NCBI GenBank assembly: GCA_002794735.1
Contig: NBAZ01000064.1
Location: 1 to 26,503 of the forward strand
Length of the DNA stretch: 26,503 bases
Source of the DNA: Pyrrhoderma lamaoense
Lineage: Eukaryota > Basidiomycota > Agaricomycetes > Hymenochaetales > Hymenochaetaceae
Direction: 5' to 3'
The translations under genes and the position numbers were made by a program. Below, one piece after another: positions 11,084 through 21,700 of this stretch; positions within the stretch are counted from its first letter, which is position 1, and every line of letters starts with the position of its first letter. A model generated the notes under the pieces. It worked only from the letters and a program-made list of their open reading frames with translations. It did no database searches and was not told the DNA's origin.

Positions 11084-11355
11084 TCGTCTACTCATGAGTA
11101 TAAGTAACTTCTCCGATACTACGGCTCAAGCTCTTTCATAACAGGCTCATATTGAATATGCTTAATTATATTTTGATCACAATCACTCCTAGATCCCGCG
11201 CTATTTTTATAATTACCATCAACCGGTGATTTCCTTCGAACAGCCTTGAGGCAGGCTGATATCACTGAGCCCAGCCTTTTCTTCCCTTCTGAGCTCAACC
11301 CTCAACCCCGTCGCACCTCAACTATACCCTCTAACTAAAAGCTAGACTGCTAACC
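11084..11355 (+). promoter_or_regulatory. Upstream region of copy C
   Basis: About 270 bases precede the ATG. The stretch about 11172-11300 is similar to the region upstream of copy F (about 25811-25925). Shared features are TTTGATC..ATCAC, a T-rich CTATTTTT, ATCAAC, GCCTTGAGGC and a pyrimidine-rich stretch before the start, which ends ACC-ATG. This is a probable shared promoter and 5' UTR. No individual factor site is claimed. Confidence 0.5.
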
Positions 11356-14300
11356 ATGACATCGTATTACACTTTTCGAGGTTCGTTTCAGGTACTTCGA
11401 GTAGTACCTTGTTCACTGATAACACCCCTTCTCAGTATCTTGGTCCGACATAACTGTTCCCGAAAAATCAAAAGCTCCATACTTATACGTAAAAATCTCA
11501 TTCAGAGATGAGAGCTGTAGAACGCGATCTGTCAATGGGTCGTCACCTCAATGGAACGAGACCTTTCCTGTGTACGCTATACACTTACCTTTACCTGTCT
11601 GCCTTAGTCCATAGCCTAACAGTAGCTTTCTTTAATTAAGTACATGCTCGGACAAAGAAACTAGATTCACAATCGAGCTCATGAAGGAGTCTATGGTCGA
11701 TACTAGTATTGGAAGTGTGGAATGTACATTAGAAGATATACTCTCGGAGAATGGAGAAGGTGAGAGTACAATACACGTAGTTAGCTATCGATTCATTTTC
11801 TAATTAACCGAAAAATAGAAACTTGCCTTTTTTTGCAATCAAAGTCTGGAATACAACATTTGATATTCTTGTGTCTACAACTATCCGATGAAACAAGGAA
11901 CGCTGAGATAACCCTCATGAATCTTGCCCGCATCCTTCTTGACACTTATCCCTCTAGTGAAGACAGCTTTGTGGAGAATGTCAACTCAGTATTCAACGTA
12001 GCAAAGAGCACAATAAAAAGTGACGCATGCCAGTCGCTAGTAAATATGGGATATAAGATCACTGCTTTTGTCGAGTTTGGAAATAGTATAGCAGATGTAA
12101 GTATTTATTAGTTAATTACATTCCATAATCTGCTTATTGAATGAATCAATAGGCAAGTCCGTATCTGAAACTAGCATGGTGCATGACAACAGCATTCTTA
12201 TATGTGAGATTTTTGTGGAACCTCGATCAGAATACATCATAACTCTTGTAGATCATTGCTACTCAAACAAAAACCGACAAACGAGTGAAGGATCTTGTAA
12301 AGAATCTACTGAACTTGTTCTTAATCAACAAGGAGACCTCCGTTTTCGCAAATCCATCCGAGTCCTTACTTTCAGTTATGACTGAGCTTCTCGGATTCAT
12401 CACCCAATGCAGCACCCTTCTCCAAGACTATGCACGAAAGGGATTTATAGGTGAGTTAGATAAGATTGTGACCTATCTTGCGTGCTGATTAGATGATGTT
12501 ATTAGTCCGTGCAATTTTGCAAGTTAAGAAAGCCGCATTAGATGACTTGGAGAATACGCTAGTAAGCTTGAAGGTGGATCTGATGTCGGCATTTGAGAGG
12601 CAGGGTATCATTGAAGCGGAAATAAGAGCGCTTAGAGAAGGTGAGCGCGGATCTAGGGCACACCATCATCATCCATTTATGAACTTATTTGCTATAGAGT
12701 TAGAAGAGAGATTGCAGCCGAAGCATGACGTTGGTCGTGAGCGTCGGAGGTGTTTGGAGGGGACACGGGCAGAGCTGTTGGAAGAGGTAGAGGGTTGGGT
12801 ACAAAATAGGAGTGCGCCGAATGTATTCTTTATTCTCGGTCATGCGGTTCCGGGAAGAGTACGGTCGCCACAACAGTTGCCGAAACGTGTCGAGGTAGTC
12901 GACTTGGTTCACATCTATATTTTATGAGAGGAAGGAGCAATCCCGCTTTCATCATTCGTACCATAGCATATGGCTTAGCAAAACAAGACCGAGCTGTTGC
13001 AAGGGCTATCAAGGCACAACTCGATGAACATGAGATCGATTCTTTTACACCTGACAAAACATTCGAGGTCTTGCTGTATGAACCTCTGCATGCGGTGACA
13101 AAGAAGGAAGGAATGAAGACCAATGTTCTTACCATCCTTGACGCGTTGGACGAATGTGGAAATAGGGAGTCCCGAGGACCTTATATCAGAATAATCAAGG
13201 AAAAGCTGCAGACATTGCCTCCAAACTACCGTTTTCTTATCACCAGTCGACCAGAAGAGGATATCGCTTCATCGTTAGAGCTAGAACAACTGGGAATACG
13301 CAACAGATGGCTAGATCACACCTCGAACGATGCCAAAAAAGACATTCTGATGTATATTGATACTGAACTAGGGAGATTGAGGAAGACTGGTAGGGTAGTA
13401 GTAGAGCCGGACTGGCCATGGGAAGAGAGTATGAATATACTAGGCAGTGCTGCAGGTGGACTGTTCATATGGGCCTCGACCGCTGTGAGGCTGATTGAGA
13501 GTAAGAGAGGGAATATGGGAGGAGAGCTGAAGCGTTTAGTCAGTACTAAATCATTATCACTGGGTGAATTGTACGCGACGGCATTTGAGGAATCCCTTAG
13601 TTGGGACGAAGATATGAAGAGGGATTTCTCGAGAATATTTTCGTTGATCATGTTCGGGAAGGAGCAACTGTCAGACACGGAGATCAACGACTTATTAGGA
13701 CTTGATTATGGGAAGACACAGGAAATTCTCAATTCACTACGTTCTATAGTCGCGTTTGAGCCTAGCCAACCGATCCGCTTGTACCATACTTCACTATACG
13801 ATTACTTGATCTCAGTGCGTGGAAAAGCATGGTTCATTGAGGAAGCAAGAGAGAAAACATGCCTTGCGCTGCGATGCTTTGAGTCGATGGAGGAACTGAG
13901 GTTCAATATTTGTGATCTGGAGACATCGTACAAGCTAGATAAGGACGTACCTGGACTTGAGGAACGCGTGAGAAACAATATCTCTGCCTCGCTACTATAT
14001 GCCTGTCGCCATTGAGCTTCTCATTTGCGGGAGGCCCATACTCGGAGGATCTGTGCAAACAGCTCGAATCTTTCGCGTTCAACCGGTTACTGCATCGGGT
14101 CGAAGTCCTCAGCCTCACTGGCTCATTATACATCTTCCTTTCGCATTCGCTCGAGAATGCCATCGCCTGGATAGGGGTATGTGATTTTGGATCAAATCAT
14201 GTCTCAAACTAATACCTTTATAGAACAAGCACACACAACTATCTGCATTTCTCCAAGATGCCCATGCTCAGCTCATCAGATTCATCGAGCCTATCTCCCA

Positions 14301-16439
14301 AAGTAGCCCTCATTTGTATATGTCATTCCTCCCGTTAATGAAGGAGGACTCCATCGTCGCTGAACACTACGCTAAGCGAGCGCAATCACTGACACGGGTT
14401 GAGTATGCTGGGAACAAGCCCCGGATGGCATGTACGAAGCAAATAAATATTGGCAAACAGGTCTTTTCTGTTTCATACTCCCCTGATGGAAAACGAATTG
14501 CAGCTGGATTGGCCGGCGGTGGCATTAGCGTATGGGATGTAGTAAGCGGTAGACGGCTCCTCTGCCTGATTCCGGAAGTCATGGGAGCTATCGTAAGGGT
14601 TGCGTACTCTGCAGATGGGAGGTATATTGCGTCTGTGCCTGGGGATAACACGATCAGAGTATTTGATGCGATTTCTGGTGGAGAAATTTATAGCCCGCTT
14701 GATGGACACTCAGAAATGGTTGCTTCTGTCGCATTTCATGGAGACGGAAATTACATAGCCTCGGGTTCTCATGATAATACAATTAGACTATGGCTTGCTG
14801 AGAGTGGTACGCCAATCGGAGAACCGTTGAGAGGGCATTCAAAAGGTGTGAAAAGTGTCGTATTCTCACCCAATGGATGCTATCTCGCATCGGGATCAGA
14901 GGATTGCACTATCATCGTCTGGAACGTGGAAAACAGAAAGATGATTTCTGCCCCGTTCAAAGGCCACTCAAGAACGGTCAGCTCCTTATCGTTTTCTCCA
15001 GACAGCAACAAAATTGCATCGGGGTCATGGGATGGGACTATACGTATATGGGAAGTGTCGAGTGGCAAGATTTTGCATACATTCTCTAAAGATGGAATGG
15101 CACGGTACAGTCGGTTGCGTTCTCTAGCGATGGCAAACGTATTTTGTCGGGGACCAAGGATAGCATGATAAGAATGTGGAATGCAGAAGACTGTAATACT
15201 TCTCCAACAAGATTCGAAGGTCATACAGGCTTGGTTTGGTCTGTCTCATTCGCACCTTACGGTGGGCACCTCGCCTCTGGGTCAGGTGATGGGACGATCA
15301 GAGTCTGGGACATTGAGAAAGGAGTGGCACGATCAGAATCAGAACCAGAATCAGAGTTTTGGGGACAAACAGGTGCAATCAGTGCAATTGCGATTTCACC
15401 GAAAACAGGGCGGTTTCTTGTCTCCAGCTCTAGAGATGACTCAGTGTGTGTCTGGGATACAGAGAGCGGAGATTTGATCAAAGGTCCTTTGAAACAATTT
15501 GATCTGGTGGAGTCAATTGCGTTTTCACCCGATGAAAATCACTTCGCAACGGTGTACGCCGAATCAATACGAGTATGGAATATAAGGAACAATGGACTCA
15601 ACACATACAAAAGTCGCTCTCTTTCAGTCGCTTTTTCTCCTGATGGTAAGCATCTTGCTTCGGGCTCTCGAGACGAGTCAATCTATGTATGGAATGTCGA
15701 AAGCGGTTCGCTGGCAACAAAACCCTTCATTGGGCACACGGGTGGTGTCTACTTAGTTTGTTATTCTCCCGACGGAAGGAAGATTGTCTCTGGATCAACT
15801 GATCAAACTGTCCGTAGCTGGAATGCTTCCAATGGTGACCCACTCTCTACCTTCGATGTACATGCTGGTCATGTCTACTCTATCACTCACTTCAACGATG
15901 GGCTATATGCTGTCTCGAGAAATAAAAATAAAACGATAGGAGTTTGGAACATCGAAACTGGCCAAGCAGAGTATAGGCCAATAAGACGTCATACGGTCAG
16001 AGCTGAGTCCATATCCTTTTCTCCCGATGGAAAGTGGATAATCTCCCGCGGTTCTTGGGACCAAACTGTCTGCGTATGGGACGCGTCAACCGGTGATCTC
16101 TTCTTTCAATCCCGTGTTTCATCAAAAGTCAACTGTGTCGCATCCTTCCCTTCGTCTGACAATAAGCATATCAAATTTGCTTCGAGCTCTGAAGATGGAA
16201 CAATCCATCATTGGTCAGTAGATGTCGAATCAGAAGGGGAAGAATGGCGTCTTGAGGACAATGGATGGCTCACTGGAATTAACGACAAGTTACTCATGTG
16301 GATTCCCCCAGATCTCCGTCACTCCCTCGTATATGGTCCACGTATTCTGAATACACACTTTTCAACCAGTTTGGATTCTTCACTCTACCGAGGTGATCAA
16401 TGGACTGCTTGTTTTCCCCCAGATATTGCTCTTGCTTAG
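11356..16439 (+). pseudogene. Copy C: C2-NACHT-WD40 NLR-like gene, disabled at the P-loop and by a nonsense codon
   Basis: Inferred exons: 11356-11380, 11436-11571, 11641-11759, 11819-12096, 12153-12203, 12252-12450, 12506-12640, 12698-14176, 14224-16439. Exons 1-6 match copy D in length (exon 3 differs by nine bases) and read the C2-like domain (APYLYVKISF, WNETFPV) and helical region. Lesions: a 1-nt deletion at about 12846, where GCGGTTCC stands for GCGGGTTCC, destroys the Walker A reading. TGA at 14013-14015 replaces the tryptophan of CRHWASHL. A 1-nt deletion lies at about 14035 and another at about 15107. Walker B (LTILDALDECG), FLITSRPE and LYHTSLYDYL remain readable. The WD40 exon and tail are otherwise intact to TAG. 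Four lesions, two in the switch module, make this a likely pseudogene. The surrounding codons are well conserved, so decay is young. Confidence 0.82.
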
Positions 16440-18209
16440 TGATACAAATTTATTACTTATAACAATAGTCATCTTTATTAATTACCTCTCAATTCCATTA
16501 GATACTTAGTCTATCTACACTTATCCTGTTCACTTACTATCATGCGCATAGAATGTGAATGATATGCATCACTATTTCATTGAGACTACGAAAGTCAACA
16601 ATATTTTCTTAACGTTTCTAAACCTCTTTTTTCGTAAAGTTTCTCTTCGGAAGCACATACGAGTTAACAGGGGGGTTCATAAGAAAGTTTGTATCTTACA
16701 CTTACAACTACTTAAGGTTTGGTAAAAAAAAAACAAGCGAAATAGGATATGTGAAAGCGGGAAAAGTACCTGAACGAGAATATAAGAAATCTAGGCAGAG
16801 TCAAGATCTCGGAATAAGGATGTTGAATTGGATTTTATTGGCAACATGACTGTACTCGGAGATGGCAGAGGGATCCCTGGGAAGACTTTTCCTTTCTCCA
16901 CTGTTTGGATACCACCAAGACTGGATTATCTATATCTGGGGTACAATGAGAAGCAGAGCTCAACACTTCTGTTGGGTCTGGTGCGCTCTCGATGGACCTT
17001 GAAAATACAAGGGAATGAATTATTCTCACACCTAGTCGTAATCACAGCCGCAGTAGGTATCTAAAGTGAACAGCCTCTAGTTGATAGAACAGTGTAGATG
17101 ATGGAATTCACCAAGATAAATCTGATACTTCGGGACACGGGGGCATTCCATCCTGGTCTGTACGAAAGATATTGAAAAAAGGTCTCACTAGAACAACAAG
17201 TATAGTTCAAGTACCTGAATCATCTTCATTTGTAATGCGTAAACAGGGTACGAATCTATAGACAGATTTGGAAGAATGTGAATGTACTCATTGACCTCAA
17301 AATCACATGCTGGAACATATACTGAAACTTAAAAAGCAACGCCTACTCACCAACTTCAAGACCCTTCTTTTTTACCCGATTAGGGGTCAAAAATTCAGAG
17401 TCGTGGGAGCCCTCATTCTTACTTAACTCATTACTCAGTAGATTACTATATGTGCATGTGGATGAACAATTGTTTACCAACTAGACTTTAAAATGTACTA
17501 AATATATGTCCCCTACTAGATCTCCAAACTGTACTATACTGAATAGTAAAGTTCTCTGTGTTCACACTTATCTACTCCTCTTGTCTCCAATGTCAACACG
17601 ATATACATTAGAATCCTCGGCTTCTTATCTCAAAACGACACATGGATAAGTATGGATACTCCAATGAGTTGACATCTATCGAAGAACCCGAGATGATGTT
17701 TATTCATAGCTCCTATCTAAGGTTTATGTACTGAGGTCAATGTGAATGCAGGAGAGGAGAGGCGATAGACGCCAGGGTCTTGTACATCGGGTATTCTCAT
17801 ATCCATCCAGCTACCTTCAAACCTTCTACTTTTGCTACTTTTGACGCGCGTCTAGATAAATGAGACTCTCAGAAGCATGATGTAACTCAGTTTAGCGGGC
17901 ATGCATGAACCTCGTATCTGCGCATCATGTACGACTTCTAGTACGATCACAAGATCCCCCACATTTATTTCTCGCTGCATACATGCGCATCAGATATATC
18001 ACAGTCCTTCCTTGTGAGATTTTTGGGTGGTTTTACTACTGACTTCCGCCCCATTTTACATAATTAGCTATCATCAACAAGTTGTTCTGACAAACACATG
18101 GCTACCACGAGGCACCCCTTCGTATAAACTTCATCTTCCACTCATATACTCCTCAATTTTTTTATCCCCCATCCTCCTTGCTCTTTAGGCCTTAGTTGAT
18201 GTCCTGACC
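16440..18209. other. Intergenic C-D with duplicated 3' flank
   Basis: Bases 16440 to about 17190 are related to the 3' flank of copy D (23398-24399). Shared markers are ACTATCAT.C.CATAGA, CACTATTTCA, AAGCACATACGAGTT, GGTGCGCTCTCGA and AACTTCGGG-like bases. The two open frames near 16828-17064 (one per strand) fall in this non-coding duplicated segment and are not supported as genes. From 17190 to 18209 I see nothing recognisable apart from the promoter of copy D. Its stretch ACATAATTAGCTATCATCAAC near 18060 recalls the copy C upstream region. Confidence 0.5.
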
Positions 18210-18705
18210 ATGCCTTCATTCTACATCCTTCGAGGTTTGCTTTCAGATACTCTAACTATCCTTAACCATCTATTTAACTATCTTCCCCCTTCTAGTTTCT
18301 CGTTCCGACATATCCTTACCCGCCAAAGCAAGAGCGTCAGATATATACGTCAAGATCACCTATGGCGATCAGAGCATCAGAACGAGATCAGTAAATGATC
18401 TACCACCTACGTGGAACGAGACTTTCCCAATGTTCGTTCAACAAATAGTTGTACTATTATCGATATGAAAACTGATCGCACTTCATGTCTTAGCACGTGT
18501 TCGGACAACGGAACCAGAATCGCGATCGAGTTGAAGAGGGAATCTCTTTTCGGGGATCGGAGAATTGGACATAGAGAATGTGTACTGAGTGACCTGCTTG
18601 CTGAGGACCAGAACAGCGAAGGTGTGTCTCTAGTAGAATCTATGCTCGTCCAAACACTGATGAACGAGATTATAGATACTTCTATTACCCTACAACTAAA
18701 GTCTA
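18210..18705 (+). other. C2-like domain of copy D (with three introns)
   Basis: The spliced product of exons 1-3 and the start of exon 4 follows the C2 pattern. It has SDIYVKITYGDQS..TRS (canonical SDPYVKV.LG....KT), then LPPTWNETFPI (canonical NP.WNETF.F). Next come TRIAIELKRESLFGDRRIGH.ECVLSDLL (canonical L.I.V.D.D....DD.IG...I.L..L) and a last strand SITLQLKS. The DxD calcium ligands of loop 3 are replaced by lysine and glutamate, so classical calcium binding is doubtful. Intron phases here (1, 2, 1) are the same in B, C and F. The C2 call is from motif order only, so moderately confident. Confidence 0.7.
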
Positions 18706-21700
18706 GATCACAGCACTCCATCTTTTTGCGCCTTCGATCATCCGACGGAACGAAGAATGCTGAGATAACTCTCGTCAATCTTGCTCGCGCCCTCCTTGGC
18801 GTTCAATTCGCTTATCACGAGGATCTTACGGAGGACGTTAACATAATATTTGATACGGCAAAGCGCGTAGCAGAGAGTAATGCATGCCAATCGCTGGTGG
18901 AGCTGGGTTATACTATCACTGCATTCGTTGATTTTGGAGGTAGCATAGCAGATGTGAGTAACCTTAAGGTTATTGGCATTATTTCCCATGTTGACTGGAT
19001 CCTTGGCAGGCAAGCCCATATCTGAAAGTAGCGTGGTCCATAACAACAGCATTCTTGAATGTGAGTCCTTGTACAGCATCACATTTTTACTTTTATATAC
19101 TTATTCCCTCTAGATTATCGCTACTCAAATCAATACCGATAAACGGATCAGGGATCTCGTGAAGAGCCTCATGGAATTGTTCTTGGTCATCAAAGACACT
19201 TCTGTTTTCAACAATCCATCTGATTCTTTGCGATTAACCATCACCAACATTTTTGTATTTATCACTGGGTGTAGTGATCTCATACAAGAGTACGCACGGA
19301 AGAATTTCATTCGTGAGTTACGTAAAGGTACAAGTGTAACTCATGTTGCTTATCTTTGATATATATTATATCCATAGTCCGTGCCTTGATGCAACACAAG
19401 AAAGCTGCAATAGAGAATCTTGAAGCTACATTTGCAAATTTGAAGAATGATCTCGAATCAGCGTTTAACCGACAGGATATTATCGAAACTCAGGTCGAAG
19501 CACAGGTAGAAATTAGTGAGAAACTCAGAGAAAGTAAGTTTAAATCATTGGTTTAGCATCTTTATGTACACGCACTCAACAAACCTTACTCGTAGAACTC
19601 GAAAATAAGCTTCAACCGAAGCATGAGGGTAAGACCGACCGCCAGATCTGTCTGGAAGGAACGCGTGTCGAGGTGTTGAGGGACATAGAGGATTGGGTAA
19701 AAGATACGAATGCACCCAATGTTTTCTTCATCCTTGGACGTGCTGGAACAGGCAAGAGTACGATTGCCACTACAATTGCAGAGCAGTATCAGAGGAAGGG
19801 CCAACTCGGTTCTCATCAGTACTTTCTGAAAGACAAAAGCGATCCTGCTTTTATCTTCCGCACTATTGCATTTGACTTAGCCAATCGAAGCCAAGCAACT
19901 GCCAAAGCTATCAAGGCTCAGCTTGATGCGAATGGAATAACATCCGCCACACCAGATAGGTCATTCGATATCTTGTTATTCGACCCGCTACACGCGATAT
20001 CAAAGGAAGGCAAAGAAGAGGACAACATTCTCATCATACTCGATGCTCTGGACGAGTGCGGAAACAGAGAAACGCGGGGGCCATATATCAGACTGATTAA
20101 GGAGAGACTACAGACACTACCTCCCAACTACCGCTTTCTTATCACTAGTCGGCCCGAGGACGACATTGTCCTGCCCAAAGAGCTTGAGAAGCTGTCAATA
20201 CGTCACATGCTACTGGACCATGTTTCGAAAAATACCAAGGGCGACGTCCAAAAGTACATTCAGAGCAAACTTTGGGATCTGAAGGAAAGGGGTAGGATTA
20301 TAGTAGAACCGAGCTGGCCGTGGGACGAAAATATGAAAATTCTTGGCGAAGCTGCTAATGGTTTATTCATATGGGCAACAACTGCTGTGAGGCGTATCGA
20401 AAATTGTCAAGGGGACATGGGGGGAGAACTCAAGTATTTGGTTGAAACGAGATCATTATCTCTTGGGAAGCTGTATGAGGACACTCTCAGTCGTTCACTG
20501 GACTGGAACCAGTCTATGATAACCAACTTCTCAAAGGTGTTTTCGTTGATTATGTTCGGCAAAGAACAACTCTTGGAGACGGAGATCAACGAGCTATTAG
20601 GGCTTGATTATGGGAAGACAAGCGGTATTCTCGACTCACTACGTTCCTTAGTTTCATTCGGGCCTACTCAGCCAGTCCGCTTGTATCACACCTCCCTGTA
20701 CGACTACTTGGTATCGAATGAAACGCGTGAAAAGGCGTGGTATATTGACAAAGAAAGAGAAAAGTCGCATATATCGCAGCGATGCTTCAAGGTGATGGAG
20801 ATTCTTCGGTTCAATATATGTAATCTGGAGACATCATACAGGCTGAACAAGGACGTTCCTGGACTTGAGGAGCGAGTAAAAGACAACATCTCTGCCTCGT
20901 TACTATATGCCTGTCGCCATTGGGCTTCTCATCTGCGAGAGGCTCCTTATTCGGAAGATTTATGCAATCAGCTTGAATACTTTGCGTTCAATCAGTTACT
21001 GTATTGGGTCGAGGTCCTCAGCCTCACAGGTTCGTTATACGATTTTCTTTCGCAATCGCTCGAAAATGCCATCACTTGGATAGGAGTAAGTGATTCTGGA
21101 TCAAATCATGACTCAAATTAATATCTGTATAGAACAAGAACGCACAACTATCTGAATTTCTCCAAGATGCTCATGCTCAGTTCCTCACATTCATCGAACC
21201 CATCTCTCAAAGTACTCCCCATCTGTACATGTCATCCCTCCCGTTAATGAAGGAGGACTCCATCGTCGCCGAGCACTATGCTAAGCGAGCGCAGTCACTG
21301 ACACGGGTCGAGTATGTCGGTAACAAACCCAAAATGGCATGTACCAGGCAAATAAATGTTGGCAGTGTGGTCTATTCTATTTCATACTCGCCTGATGGTG
21401 AACGAATTGCGTCGGGATCACTAGCGGGTGTTGTTGAGATATGGGATGCGGTGAGTGGCAGACGACTCCTCAGCCCACTTCAGGGAGATTCAAGAAGCGT
21501 GAAGAGTGTTGCATACTCTGCAGATGGAAAATATATTGCGTCGTGGTCTCGGGATGAGACAGTGCAGGTATTGAATACGGTCACTGGCGAGAAGTTTCTT
21601 AACACACTTTCTGGCCATTCAAGCTGGGTTACTTCTGTCGCATTTTCTAGAGAAGGGAAGTTCATAGCATCGGGTTCTTGGGATAAGACTGTTAGGCTGT

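Noticed and set aside
14012..14212. Separate small gene after the stop of copy C exon 8
   Set aside because: It is the continuation of exon 8 in another frame after the TGA and a 1-nt deletion. It matches residues of copy D (LLxRVEVLSLTGSLY).
16828..17064. 78-codon open frame downstream of copy C
   Set aside because: The matching duplicated sequence after copy D does not keep an open frame, so it is probably non-coding.
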